The notes below the pieces were generated by a model. The model did not search any database. It saw only the letters and a program-made list of their open reading frames with translations, and was not told where the DNA came from. Positions 34,193 through 41,837 of a stretch of DNA of 41,837 nt are shown here, in pieces. Source of the DNA: Ruminococcus sp. (GTDB taxonomy: Bacteria; Bacillota; Clostridia; Oscillospirales; Acutalibacteraceae). The stretch is taken from NCBI GenBank assembly GCA_017405065.1, contig JAFRBD010000002.1, positions 1 to 41,837 on the forward strand, written 5' to 3'. Both the position numbers and the translations under genes were made by a program. The number at the start of each line of letters is the position of its first letter. Positions within the stretch are counted from its first letter, which is position 1.

Positions 34193-35253
34193 GCCGCTTT
34201 TTCAGTGAAAAATACAGCAATTTAGAGGCGTATACCCCCGGCGAACAGCCTAAGGACATGAAATATGTCAAGCTCAATACCAATGAAAGCCCCTTCCCGC
34301 CGTCACCAAAGGCGCTTGCATACGCCGCAGAAGCCGCAAAGCGCCTGCAGCTTTACTGCGACCCCGAATGTACGGCGCTGACACGGGAATTCGCAAAGCT
34401 GTACGGGATCAAATCGGACGAGGTGCTGTTTACCAACGGCTCCGACGACGCGTTGAACTTCTGCTTTATGGCGTTCTGCGACGACGATCATCCCGCCGCC
34501 TTTCCGGATATCACCTACGGCTTTTATCCGGTATTCGCCGAGCTGAATCATGTGCCGTATGAGGAGATCGTGCTGAACGATGATTTCACGATCGATGTTG
34601 ACGATTACTGCGGGATCAACAAGACGATCTTCATCGCCAACCCCAACGCCCCGACGGGTATCGCGCTGAACCTTTCGGATATCGAGCGGATCGTAAAGAG
34701 CAACCCGGACAACGTCGTGATCGTGGATGAGGCGTATGTCGACTTCGGCGCTGAAAGCGCGGTCGGCTTGATCAAACAATATGATAATCTTTTAGTGACC
34801 CAGACCTTTTCCAAGTCGCGTTCACTCGCGGGAGGACGACTCGGCATGGCAATCGGCGACGCGTCGCTGATCCGGGATCTGAATACCATCAAATATTCCA
34901 CCAACCCCTATAATATCAATACCATGACGCAGGCGGCGGGCACCGGTACGATCCTCGACGATGCATACTCCCGCAAAAACTGCGCGATCATCGCCGAAAA
35001 TCGCGCCTATCTGACCGAGAAGCTCGAAAAGCTGGGCTTTGTCCATACGCCGTCGACGGCGAACTTTGTTTTTGTCAAGCATCCGAATTATGACGGTGAA
35101 AAGCTCTATCTGGAGCTGAAAAAGCGCGGCGTGCTGATCCGCCACTTTACCAAGGAGCGGATCAGGGACTACAACCGCATCACCGTCGGCACGAGAGAAC
35201 AGCTTGATATTTTGCTGACCCACATCGTACAATTACTGGAGGAAACCGCATGA
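34189..35253 (+). CDS. hisC: Histidinol-phosphate aminotransferase
   Basis: A 354-aa class II PLP aminotransferase. It contains KLNTNESPFPPSPKAL, NGSDDALNFCF, IANPNAPTGI, VIVDEAYVDFGAES and the PLP-lysine region QTFSKSRSLAGGRLG, with the C-terminal RITVGTREQLDIL. It transfers an amino group from glutamate to imidazole-acetol phosphate. It overlaps hisD and hisB by ATGA at both ends, indicating coupled translation. Confidence 0.96.
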   Translation: MSRFFSEKYSNLEAYTPGEQPKDMKYVKLNTNESPFPPSPKALAYAAEAAKRLQLYCDPECTALTREFAKLYGIKSDEVLFTNGSDDALNFCFMAFCDDDHPAAFPDITYGFYPVFAELNHVPYEEIVLNDDFTIDVDDYCGINKTIFIANPNAPTGIALNLSDIERIVKSNPDNVVIVDEAYVDFGAESAVGLIKQYDNLLVTQTFSKSRSLAGGRLGMAIGDASLIRDLNTIKYSTNPYNINTMTQAAGTGTILDDAYSRKNCAIIAENRAYLTEKLEKLGFVHTPSTANFVFVKHPNYDGEKLYLELKKRGVLIRHFTKERIRDYNRITVGTREQLDILLTHIVQLLEETA

Positions 35254-35837
35254 GAACCGCTGAGATCAAACGAAAAACCAATGAAACCGATATCCGACTC
35301 AGCCTGAACCTTGACGGCACGGGCAAGAGCGAGATCGACAGCGGCGTCGGCTTTCTCGATCATATGCTGACCCTGTTCGCGCGTCACGGAAGATTCGATC
35401 TGACCCTCACCTGCGACGGCGACACCTATGTCGACGATCACCACACCGTGGAGGATATCGGCATCGCGCTGGGGCAGACGTTTGAACAGGCGCTGGGCGA
35501 CAAGCGCGGCATCATCCGCTACGGCAGCTTCATCCTGTCGATGGACGAGACATTGATCCTGTCCGCGGTGGATATCTCCGGCAGGAGCTATCTCAATTAT
35601 GATCTGCACATCCCGACACAGAAGGTCGGAACCTTTGATACCGAGCTGACGGAGGAATTCTTCCTCGGCTTCGTCCGCAACGCGAATCTCACCTTGCACA
35701 TCAAGCAGCTCGAGGGCAAAAACAGCCACCACATCATCGAGGGCGCGTTCAAGTCGTTCGGCAGGACGATGAAGCAGGCTGTCGCGATCGACGAAGCGTT
35801 CCGGGATGAGATCCCGTCCACCAAGGGGGTGCTGTGA
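35250..35837 (+). CDS. hisB: Imidazoleglycerol-phosphate dehydratase
   Basis: A 195-aa single-function HisB (no fused phosphatase) with GVGFLDHMLTLFARHGRFD, DDHHTVEDIGIALGQ and the C-terminal half-motif NSHHIIEGAFKSFGRTMKQA. The duplicated His-rich motifs bind manganese. It starts within the hisC stop (ATGA) and ends one base into the hisH start region. The phosphatase step is provided by the PHP protein at 38887. Confidence 0.97.
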   Translation: MRTAEIKRKTNETDIRLSLNLDGTGKSEIDSGVGFLDHMLTLFARHGRFDLTLTCDGDTYVDDHHTVEDIGIALGQTFEQALGDKRGIIRYGSFILSMDETLILSAVDISGRSYLNYDLHIPTQKVGTFDTELTEEFFLGFVRNANLTLHIKQLEGKNSHHIIEGAFKSFGRTMKQAVAIDEAFRDEIPSTKGVL

Positions 35838-36445
35838 TGATCGCGATCATCGACTACGGCGTCGGCAATCTCTTTTCCCTGCAAAGCTCCTTTGCCGCGA
35901 TAGGGGAGGAGGCGGTCGTGACCGCCGATCCTGCCGTGATCGCACAGGCAGACAGGCTGATCCTTCCGGGCGTAGGCGCGTTTGAGGACGCGGCGAAGAA
36001 GCTCAGAGACAGCGGCATGGCGGACGTCATCAAGCGCGAGGTCGCCGACGGCAAGCCCCTGATGGGTATTTGTCTGGGCATGCAGCTCCTGCTCGATAAA
36101 AGCTACGAGTACGGCGAGCATGAGGGTCTCGGATTGATACACGGCAATGTGCGCCCGATCGCCGACGTGATCGATAAGGATCTCAAGATCCCGCACATCG
36201 GCTGGAACCGCCTGATCGTCAAGAAGCAAAGCCCGCTGTTCCGATATCTGAACGACGGCGACTGCGTTTACTTTGTCCATTCCTACTATGTCGCCGACTG
36301 TGAAGAGGCAGTGACCGCCGTCGCCGAGTACAGCGCGGAGCTGACCGCGAGCGTGGAAAACGGTAATGTTTTCGGCTGCCAGTTCCACCCCGAGAAAAGC
36401 GGCGATGTAGGGCTGAAGATATTAAAAGCGTTTTGTGAAATATAA
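35837..36445 (+). CDS. hisH: Imidazole glycerol phosphate synthase, glutaminase subunit
   Basis: A 202-aa class I glutamine amidotransferase with the nucleophile C79 in MGICLGMQLLLD, the oxyanion-loop PGVGAFEDA and the catalytic H184 and E186 in CQFHPEKSGDVGL. It delivers ammonia to HisF. ATG 35837 (overlap TGATG with hisB) was chosen; GTG 35834 is one codon upstream. AAGGGGGT serves as SD. The gene is followed directly by a family A repeat. Confidence 0.96.
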   Translation: MIAIIDYGVGNLFSLQSSFAAIGEEAVVTADPAVIAQADRLILPGVGAFEDAAKKLRDSGMADVIKREVADGKPLMGICLGMQLLLDKSYEYGEHEGLGLIHGNVRPIADVIDKDLKIPHIGWNRLIVKKQSPLFRYLNDGDCVYFVHSYYVADCEEAVTAVAEYSAELTASVENGNVFGCQFHPEKSGDVGLKILKAFCEI

Positions 36446-36608
36446 ATTAATTAGGAATGAGGAATGAGGAATTTTGGGAAACGCTGACGCGTTTTGATTA
36501 TAAATGTCATTGCGAAGCTATTTATGGCTGTGGCAATCTCAACCTTTATAATTGGGTGTGGGCAACGCCCGCCATCAATTCCTAATTCCTAACTCCTAAT
36601 TCCTCATT
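36446..36608 (+). repeat. Composite repeat: family B copy inside a family A element
   Basis: A ends: AATTAATTAGGAATGAGGAA on the left, GTGGGCAACGCCCGCC plus TTCCTAATTCCTAACTCC on the right. The B core TGTCATTGCGAAG...GTGGCAATCTCAACC occupies 36505-36545 in the interior, so B appears to have inserted into A. Confidence 0.82.
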
Positions 36609-36623
36609 GCATGGAGGAAACTT

Positions 36624-37337
36624 ATGATCCTATTCCCCGCTATCGACCTGTTCGGCGGCAAGGCGGTGCGCCTGTATAAGGGCGACTACGACCAAATGAC
36701 CGTCTACAGCGATAACCCCGCAGAGATCGCGCTCGATTTCAAGAATTGCGGCGCGACCCATATCCATATCGTCGATCTGGAGGGCGCCCGCGACGGCGGC
36801 ACCCCTAATCTCGATACCGTTCTCGAAATAAAAAAACAGTCCGGCTTGTTTTGTGAGATCGGCGGCGGCATCCGCAGTATGGAGATCGTCGACCGCTATC
36901 TTTCCGCGGGTATCGACCGCGTGATCCTCGGCACCGCCGCGATCACCGATGAAGCCTTTTTGAAAAAGGCTGTGGAAAAATACGGCGAGCGCGTCGCCGT
37001 GGGCGCGGATATCCGCGAGGGCTTTATCGCCGTCAAGGGATGGCTGGAGCGCTCGCAGGTGACCGCCGACGAATTCTTTGAGAATATGCAGAAGATCGGC
37101 GTCAAGACCATCATCTGTACCGATATCAGCCGCGACGGCGCGATGGCGGGCACCAATCTGCACCTCTACCGCACCCTGTCCCGCCGTTATCGCGTCGATA
37201 TCACCGCCTCGGGCGGCGTCAGCTCGATGAAGGATATCGAGGCGCTCAAGGCGATGGAGCTGTACGGCGCGATCATCGGCAAGGCGTATTATACCGGCGC
37301 GATCGACCTGAGAGAAGCAGTGGAGGCGGTACAATGA
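36624..37337 (+). CDS. hisA: Phosphoribosylformimino-5-aminoimidazole carboxamide ribotide isomerase
   Basis: A 237-aa (beta/alpha)8 barrel: FPAIDLFGGKAVRLYKGDY with the first catalytic Asp, HIVDLEGARDG, EIGGGIRSMEIV, the second half IICTDISRDGAMAGTN and TASGGVSSMKDIEAL. It performs the Amadori rearrangement of ProFAR to PRFAR. ATGGAGGAAACTT before ATG 36624 gives a strong SD. It overlaps hisF by ATGA. Confidence 0.96.
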   Translation: MILFPAIDLFGGKAVRLYKGDYDQMTVYSDNPAEIALDFKNCGATHIHIVDLEGARDGGTPNLDTVLEIKKQSGLFCEIGGGIRSMEIVDRYLSAGIDRVILGTAAITDEAFLKKAVEKYGERVAVGADIREGFIAVKGWLERSQVTADEFFENMQKIGVKTIICTDISRDGAMAGTNLHLYRTLSRRYRVDITASGGVSSMKDIEALKAMELYGAIIGKAYYTGAIDLREAVEAVQ

Positions 37338-38092
37338 TCACCAAACGTATCATCCCCTGCCTGGACGTCAAAAACGGAAGAGTCGTCAAGGGAGTGAACT
37401 TTGAAGGGCTGAACGACGTTGCCTCCCCCGTGGAGCTGGCGCAGTATTACAGCTCCTGCGGCGCGGACGAGCTGGTCTTTTACGATATCACCGCTTCCGC
37501 CGAGGGCAGAGCGCTCTTTACCGATATCCTGACCGAAACAGCGCGCAAGGTCTTTATTCCCCTGACCGTCGGCGGCGGCATCAACACCGTCGAGGACTTC
37601 GACCGCGTACTCAAATGCGGCGCGGACAAGGTCAGCGTGAACAGCGGCGCGATCCGCAACCCCGACCTGATCTATGAAGCCGCCAAGCGCTACGGCGACC
37701 AGTGCGTCGTCATCTCCGCCGACGTAAAACGCGAGGACGGCGAGTTCCGCGTTTACGCCAAGGGCGGCAGAGAGAACACCGGCATGGAAGCCATCAGCTG
37801 GATACGCGCCTGCGTCGATAACGGCGCGGGCGAGGTCGTGCTGAACTCCATCGACACCGACGGCGTGAAGGGCGGCTTCGACCTTGAAATGCTGGAGGCG
37901 GTATCCAACGCCGTGAGCGTACCCGTCATCGCCTCTGGCGGCGCGGGAAAAATTGAGGATTTTATCACACTTTTCAAGACCTTGCCCAAGGTCGACGCGG
38001 GGCTTGCTGCTTCGATCTTCCATTTCGGCGAGGTGAAGATCGCCGACCTCAAAGCTGCGATGGCGGCGGCGGGGATCCCGACGAGGGTGTAA
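37334..38092 (+). CDS. hisF: Imidazole glycerol phosphate synthase, cyclase subunit
   Basis: A 252-aa barrel paralogous to HisA: IIPCLDVKNGRVVKGVNF with catalytic Asp, DELVFYDITAS, TVGGGINTVEDF, GADKVSVNSGAI, NSIDTDGVKGGFD with the second Asp, and IASGGAGKIEDF. With HisH it forms imidazole glycerol phosphate and AICAR. Coupled to hisA by ATGA. It is followed within 10 bases by a family C repeat that separates it from hisIE. Confidence 0.97.
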   Translation: MITKRIIPCLDVKNGRVVKGVNFEGLNDVASPVELAQYYSSCGADELVFYDITASAEGRALFTDILTETARKVFIPLTVGGGINTVEDFDRVLKCGADKVSVNSGAIRNPDLIYEAAKRYGDQCVVISADVKREDGEFRVYAKGGRENTGMEAISWIRACVDNGAGEVVLNSIDTDGVKGGFDLEMLEAVSNAVSVPVIASGGAGKIEDFITLFKTLPKVDAGLAASIFHFGEVKIADLKAAMAAAGIPTRV

Positions 38093-38098
38093 AAAAAT

Positions 38099-38217
38099 AG
38101 ACCCTTTCCTAAGGGGGCTGTCAGCGGACACTTGTGTCCTGCTGACCGGGGGTTGCTGAATATTGAAGACGGCAACCCTCCGGCTCTTCGAGCCACCTCC
38201 CTTAGAAAAGGGAGGTT
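38099..38217 (+). repeat. Family C element without ORF (119 bp)
   Basis: The left CCCTTTCCTAAGGGGGCTGTC, a stem CAGCGGACAC...GTGTCCTGCTG and GGGGGTTG are mirrored by AACCCTCC, then GGCTCTTCGAGCC, then CTCCCTTAGAAAAGGGAG on the right. It has the same ends as the DUF559-carrying element at 17179. Confidence 0.85.
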
Positions 38218-38240
38218 AATAGTGAGGAGGAATCATCATC

Positions 38241-38897
38241 ATGCTTAACATAGATGAACTGAAATTTGACGATAAAGGGCTGATCCCCGCGGTCGTGGTG
38301 GACAGCATTTCCAAGCAGGTGCTCACCGTGGCGTATCTGAACCGCGAGAGCCTGCAGATCTCCATGGAGAAGGGACTGACCTGCTTCTGGAGCCGTTCGC
38401 GTCAGGAGCTTTGGCTCAAGGGCGAGACCTCCGGCAACTATCAGCATATCGTCAGCATCACTGCCGACTGCGATAAAGACGCGCTGGTCGTCATGGCAGA
38501 GCCGGACGGCCCCGCGTGCCATCTCGGCACGACCTCTTGCTTTACCAACCCCGTATGGGAGAGCGACGAGCTGAAGGAATTCTCCTATGAGGGCTTATTC
38601 GAGCTGATCCGCGGCAGAAAGACCGATCCGCAGGAGGGTTCCTATACCACCTACCTTTTCGATAAGGGGTTAGACAAGATCCTGAAGAAAGTCGGCGAGG
38701 AATGTACGGAGGTCATCATCGCCGCCAAAGCCGAGGATAAGCCCGAGACGATCTATGAGATCGCCGACCTCGCGTACCATGTCATGGTGCTGATGATCGA
38801 GCAGGGCATTACGCTGGAGGATATCCACAGGGAGCTTGCCTCCCGTCATGTGATCGATAAAAAGGTCAAGCAGGAGAAGATGACAGGTGATCAGTAA
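38241..38897 (+). CDS. hisIE: Bifunctional phosphoribosyl-AMP cyclohydrolase / phosphoribosyl-ATP pyrophosphatase
   Basis: A 218-aa fusion. The HisI part has [34 protein letters not shown] and [12 protein letters not shown], whose Asp and Cys residues bind metals. The HisE part (from about residue 115) has [31 protein letters not shown] and [14 protein letters not shown]. It carries out steps 2 and 3 of the pathway. GAGGAGG lies about ten bases before ATG 38241. It overlaps the next gene by 11 bases. Confidence 0.96.
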   Translation: MLNIDELKFDDKGLIPAVVVDSISKQVLTVAYLNRESLQISMEKGLTCFWSRSRQELWLKGETSGNYQHIVSITADCDKDALVVMAEPDGPACHLGTTSCFTNPVWESDELKEFSYEGLFELIRGRKTDPQEGSYTTYLFDKGLDKILKKVGEECTEVIIAAKAEDKPETIYEIADLAYHVMVLMIEQGITLEDIHRELASRHVIDKKVKQEKMTGDQ

Positions 38898-39648
38898 AGA
38901 TTTACATATGCATACCGTTCGGTGCGACGGACAATGCACGCCTGAAGAAATGGTGCAGAGCGCGATCGGGAAGGGGCTGACGACCGTCGGTATCAGCGGT
39001 CACAGCTATACCTTCTTTGACGAGAGCTACTGTATGCAGAAGGCGGATGTGCCGCGCTATATCGCCGAGCTACACTATCTGCGCGCCAAGTATTTTGACA
39101 GGATACACGTACTCTGCGGCGTGGAGCAGGACTATTACAGCGATTATCCGACCGACGATTTTGATTATGTGATAGGCTCCGTGCATTACGTAAAGATATG
39201 GGACGATTATGTGCCCGTCGACGAGAGCGCGGATATCCTGCGCGCCGCGATCGATCATTATTTTGACGGCGACGCGTACGCGATGTGCGAGCTGTATTTC
39301 CGTACTGTCGCCGATGTGGTGAAGAAGACGGATTGCGATATCATCGGGCACTTCGATCTGATCGACAAATTCATTGAAAAGGAACCGCTGTTCGACGTGA
39401 ACCATCCGCGCTATGTCGCGGCGTGGCAGCATGCTGCGGATCGGCTGCTCCGATATGACGTACCGTTTGAGATCAACACCGGCTCGATGTCGCGGGGCTA
39501 TCGGACACAGCCCTATCCGAGCAAGGATATGATCGCGTATATCAGGGAGCGCGGCGGACGCTTTGTCCTGTCCTCCGACGCGCACAAAGCGGAGGATGTG
39601 GCGTATCGGTTTGAAGAATATGAAGCGTTGACAGAGCCTTCTCCTTGA
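38887..39648 (+). CDS. hisK: Histidinol-phosphatase, PHP family
   Basis: A 253-aa PHP-type phosphatase starting at GTG 38887 inside the end of his[21 protein letters not shown] (metal His), [56 protein letters not shown] and [14 protein letters not shown]. It dephosphorylates histidinol phosphate, supplying the activity that HisB lacks here. AGGAGA upstream is a moderate SD. Its last residues (EPSP) and TGA stop are encoded in a family C-like hairpin (39635-39658), so the stop codon is provided by the repeat. It is the last gene of the his operon. Confidence 0.94.
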   Translation: MISKDLHMHTVRCDGQCTPEEMVQSAIGKGLTTVGISGHSYTFFDESYCMQKADVPRYIAELHYLRAKYFDRIHVLCGVEQDYYSDYPTDDFDYVIGSVHYVKIWDDYVPVDESADILRAAIDHYFDGDAYAMCELYFRTVADVVKKTDCDIIGHFDLIDKFIEKEPLFDVNHPRYVAAWQHAADRLLRYDVPFEINTGSMSRGYRTQPYPSKDMIAYIRERGGRFVLSSDAHKAEDVAYRFEEYEALTEPSP

Positions 39649-39658
39649 GGGGAAGGCT
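39635..39658 (+). repeat. Family C-like hairpin at the hisK 3' end
   Basis: AGCCTTCTCC TTGA GGGGAAGGCT followed by TTTAT; near copy of 6170-6193. Contains the hisK stop codon and may also terminate transcription. Confidence 0.75.
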
Positions 39659-39686
39659 TTATCTATCTCCGCAACGCAAATAATAA

Positions 39687-39725
39687 ACCCGACAGGTTTT
39701 GCCTGTCGGGTCGTTTGTTTTGTTC
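39687..39725 (+). terminator. Rho-independent terminator of the his operon
   Basis: Perfect 10-bp stem ACCCGACAGG / CCTGTCGGGT with a 5-base loop, then CGTTTGTTTTGTT. Confidence 0.85.
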
Positions 39726-39745
39726 AGAAACGATCTGCGCTTCAT

Positions 39746-39783
39746 TGTGGGATTGCCACGCCCCAAGGGGGCTCGCAATGACT
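39746..39783 (+). repeat. Family B half-element
   Basis: GTGGGATTGCCACGCCCC to GCTCGCAATGAC, the right half of family B, lying between the convergent his operon and glyS. Confidence 0.7.
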
Positions 39784-39802
39784 TGTCGAGGAAAGGGAGC
39801 CT

Positions 39803-41185
39803 TTAAAACTTGATCTTTTCTGCGATATACTGCTCGAGGTCGGCGATGGCGACGCGCTCCTGCTGCATGGTGTCGCGGTCGCGGACGGTCACGCAGTTGT
39901 CTTCAAGAGAATCGAAGTCGTAGGTGATGCAGAACGGCGTGCCGATCTCATCCTGACGGCGGTAGCGCTTGCCGATGGAGCCTGCGTCGTCGTAATCGAC
40001 CGAGAAGCTCTTGCACAGCTCGTCGGCGAGAGCCTGCGCCTGTTCGCCCAGCTTTTTGGAAAGGGGCAGGACTGCCGCCTTGAAGGGTGCGAGGAACGGA
40101 TGCAGGTGCAGGACGACGCGGGTATCGTTCTTTGCTTCGTCAACGACCTCTTCGTCGTACGCTTCGGTCATGATGGAGAGGAACAGGCGCTCTACGCCGA
40201 GCGACGGCTCGATGACGTAGGGGATGTAGCGGCTGTTGTCGGCGGGATCAAAGTAGCTCAGATCCTTGCCCGAAACATTCTGGTGCTGGGTCAGGTCGTA
40301 GTCGGTGCGGTCTGCAACGCCCCACAGCTCGCCCCAGCCGAACGGGAAGAGGTATTCAAAGTCGGTGGTCGCCTTAGAGTAGAAGCACAGCTCCTCGGCG
40401 GAGTGATCGCGCAGGCGGAGGTTCTCCTCCTTGATGCCGAGACTGTAGAGGAAGTCGCGGCAATAGCTGCGCCAGTAGTCGAACCATTCGAGATCGGTGC
40501 CGGGCTTGCAGAAGAATTCCAGCTCCATCTGCTCGAACTCGCGCACGCGGAAGATGAAGTTGCCGGGGGTGATCTCGTTGCGGAAGGATTTACCGATCTG
40601 GGCTACGCCGAAGGGAACCTTTTTGCGGGTGGTGCGCTGGATGTTCGGGAAGTTGACGAAGATGCCCTGCGCGGTCTCGGGGCGCAGATACAGCTCGGCT
40701 TTAGAGTCCTCGGTAACCCCTTGGAAGGTCTTGAACATCAGGTTGAACTGACGGATATCGGTGAAATTCGCCTTGCCGCAGTTGGGACAGGTGATGCCTT
40801 TCTCGCGGATGTAGTCCATCATCTGCTCGTTGCTCCAGCCGGCGACGTTGGTGCCGTCGAAGTCCTCGATCAGGTTGTCGGCGCGGTGACGGGTCTTACA
40901 TTCCTTACAGTCCATCAGCGGATCGGAGAAGCCGCCGAGGTGACCGGACGCTACCCATGTCTGGGGGTTCATCAGGATCGCGGAGTCGAGTCCGACGTTA
41001 TATTTGTTCTCCTGCACGAACTTCTTCAGCCATGCAGCTTTGATATTATTCTTCAGCTGTGCGCCCAAAGGACCGTAATCCCATGTGTTCGCAAGACCGC
41101 CGTAGATCTCGGATCCGGGATAGACAAAGCCTCTGCCCTTGCACAGAGCGACTAATTTTTCCATTGATTTTTCAGTGTTTTTCAT
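39803..41185 (-). CDS. glyS: Glycine--tRNA ligase (single-chain, class II)
   Basis: A 460-aa alpha2-type GlyRS, different from the alpha2beta2 GlyQ/GlyS pair. It contains the N-terminal [20 protein letters not shown], a zinc-like set CKECKTRH...[46 protein letters not shown] (motif 2), [11 protein letters not shown] and [15 protein letters not shown] (motif 3), then an anticodon-binding domain starting [20 protein letters not shown]. It charges tRNA-Gly. AAGGAGG lies upstream of ATG 41185. A promoter and a short hairpin are found upstream, but no T-box leader, since the leader is only about 60 bases. Confidence 0.97.
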   Translation of the reverse strand: MKNTEKSMEKLVALCKGRGFVYPGSEIYGGLANTWDYGPLGAQLKNNIKAAWLKKFVQENKYNVGLDSAILMNPQTWVASGHLGGFSDPLMDCKECKTRHRADNLIEDFDGTNVAGWSNEQMMDYIREKGITCPNCGKANFTDIRQFNLMFKTFQGVTEDSKAELYLRPETAQGIFVNFPNIQRTTRKKVPFGVAQIGKSFRNEITPGNFIFRVREFEQMELEFFCKPGTDLEWFDYWRSYCRDFLYSLGIKEENLRLRDHSAEELCFYSKATTDFEYLFPFGWGELWGVADRTDYDLTQHQNVSGKDLSYFDPADNSRYIPYVIEPSLGVERLFLSIMTEAYDEEVVDEAKNDTRVVLHLHPFLAPFKAAVLPLSKKLGEQAQALADELCKSFSVDYDDAGSIGKRYRRQDEIGTPFCITYDFDSLEDNCVTVRDRDTMQQERVAIADLEQYIAEKIKF

Positions 41186-41200
41186 AAAGATTCCTCCTTG

Positions 41201-41219
41201 CCGCCATTGGCTATGGCGG
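41201..41219 (-). promoter_or_regulatory. Hairpin immediately 5' of the glyS Shine-Dalgarno
   Basis: Perfect 7-bp stem CCGCCAT / ATGGCGG with a 5-base loop, one base from the AAGGAGG at 41193-41199. Confidence 0.55.
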
Positions 41220-41250
41220 TGAAATATGCTGTTTTGAACAGCTGATATAT

Positions 41251-41279
41251 AGTGTACATTTTTCTGCGATCATTGTCAA
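41251..41279 (-). promoter_or_regulatory. Promoter of glyS
   Basis: Minus strand TTGACA, 17-base spacer, TACACT. Confidence 0.75.
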
Positions 41280-41392
41280 GGATAAGATGATGCGTTTGAT
41301 ATGGCGTTTGTTTCGATATCGTTTCAATGTGAGCCTTGCTTCGCTTTTTGCGTTACTGCGACCGGTCGCTTCGCGAATATCCCTGCGGGATA

Positions 41393-41415
41393 CGGGAGGA
41401 GCAAGCCCCCCCTAC
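41393..41415 (+). repeat. Family D repeat, single end
   Basis: CGGGAGGAGCAAGCCCCCCC to CTAC, in the region upstream of the glyS promoter. The remainder of 41280-41480 holds GC-rich direct repeats (GACTGCAACGT at 41423 and 41464) and no convincing gene. Confidence 0.7.
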
Positions 41416-41484
41416 GAACCCGGACTGCAACGTTGTCCTTCGGTACGTCGGCAAGTCCGTCCTGACTGCAACGTATCGAAGATC

Positions 41485-41514
41485 AAAAAAGCGGCGGAAA
41501 ACTCCGTCGCTTTT
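41485..41514 (-). terminator. Terminator of the L,D-transpeptidase gene
   Basis: On the minus strand: GCGACGGAGTTTTCCGCCGC stem-loop followed by T6. Confidence 0.8.
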
Positions 41515-41531
41515 ATCGTTTAGGATGAATA

Positions 41532-41599
41532 TGAATCGGGTGAGGGCGAAGCCCTCCGTCAATTCCTAATTCCTCATTCCTCATTCCTATTTCTCACTA
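41532..41599 (-). repeat. Family A half-element at the 3' end of the L,D-transpeptidase gene
   Basis: GGTGAGGGCGAAGCCCTCC plus TTCCTAATTCCTCATTCC units. The TAG stop of the transpeptidase lies at its outer edge. Confidence 0.78.
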
Positions 41600-41837
41600 A
41601 TACACGATCACCGGCGTGCCGACTTCGATCACAGAGTACATCTCTTTGGCGATCTTAGGCGGCAGGTTCACACATCCGTGGGAGCCGTTGCCCTTATAGA
41701 TATTGCCGCCGAAGGACGAGCGCCAGTCGGCGTCGTGCAGTCCCCAGCCGCCGCCGATGAACGGCATCCAGTAGGTGACGTAGGAGGTGTAGTCGTCGCC
41801 CTTGAGGGTGCAGGGCGACATCTTCGCGTTCACGGAG
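41597..41837 (-). CDS. L,D-transpeptidase, YkuD family (3' part only)
   Basis: About 79 C-terminal residues are visible, and the frame stays open at the window edge. GGGWGLHDADWRSSFGGNIY and GNGSHGCVNLPPKIAKEMY contain the YkuD catalytic signature (HxxxxD and SHGCVN, with the nucleophilic Cys), followed by VIEVGTPVIVY at the C-terminus. Such enzymes form 3-3 crosslinks in peptidoglycan outside the cell. The N-terminal membrane and peptidoglycan-binding parts would lie beyond the window. It ends at a TAG next to a family A repeat and has its own terminator. Confidence 0.92.
   Translation of the reverse strand, partial: SVNAKMSPCTLKGDDYTSYVTYWMPFIGGGWGLHDADWRSSFGGNIYKGNGSHGCVNLPPKIAKEMYSVIEVGTPVIVY

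Noticed and set aside
41186..41260. T-box leader before glyS
   Set aside because: The leader is too short and no specifier or antiterminator features are seen.
41281..41569. Small ORFs in the region upstream of glyS
   Set aside because: They run through a family D repeat, GC-rich direct repeats and a terminator, lack SD sequences and resemble translated repeat sequence.

Overview
The window looks like a chromosomal segment of an anaerobic, Gram-positive gut bacterium of the Clostridia, most likely in or near the Oscillospiraceae/Ruminococcaceae. The signs are a PdaB-type (sporulation-family) deacetylase, a YerC/TrpR-type regulator, type III glutamine synthetase, single-chain glycyl-tRNA synthetase, a BMP-type nucleoside ABC importer and a three-gene glycerol-3-phosphate oxidation unit. 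Genes are GC-rich at third codon positions, while two small ORFs carried inside repeats are clearly AT-rich. No rRNA, tRNA, CRISPR array or complete insertion sequence was seen.

Layout. 1-1245: the end of a protein with 81-residue repeats and a convergent polysaccharide deacetylase. 1390-6697: glycerol utilisation (glpK, two flavoprotein oxidoreductases, a DUF1667 protein and a 38-aa ORF). 6707-7277: a small two-gene unit with a DUF4160 protein. 7539-9688: an orphan EIIC-like membrane protein, then a DUF2975/YozG-type pair. 9968-13438 (minus): threonine synthase-like enzyme, a second PLP fold-type II enzyme and a YheO-type PAS regulator. 13667-27078: PHP phosphoesterase, YgeY, YgeW, carbamate kinase, guanine deaminase, a nucleoside ABC transporter and an 8-oxoguanine-deaminase-like enzyme. 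27288-30599: type III glutamine synthetase and dapF. 30903-39648: regulator yerC plus a complete histidine operon with a HisZ-HisG fusion. 39803-41837: glyS and the C-terminal part of an L,D-transpeptidase.

How the genes fit. The central block resembles the purine/urate-degradation clusters of anaerobic gut bacteria. Nucleosides are imported, guanine and 8-oxoguanine are deaminated, and YgeY/YgeW/ArcC would process ureido intermediates to carbamoyl phosphate and ATP. Released ammonia could be captured by GlnN. Xanthine dehydrogenase, YgfK, HyuA and YgeX are not in the window.

The most unusual property is dense colonisation of intergenic space by four families of short palindromic repeats, called A to D here. 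A has AATTAGGAAT-type ends, B has TGTCATTGCGAAG ends, C is CCCTTTCCTAAGGG-like and D is GTAGGGGAGGGG-like. They supply stop codons, terminators, 5' leaders and Shine-Dalgarno-like sequence to host genes. One A element encloses a four-helix-bundle gene and one C element encloses a DUF559 nuclease gene. These are candidates for the protein-coding, possibly autonomous, members of otherwise non-coding repeat families.
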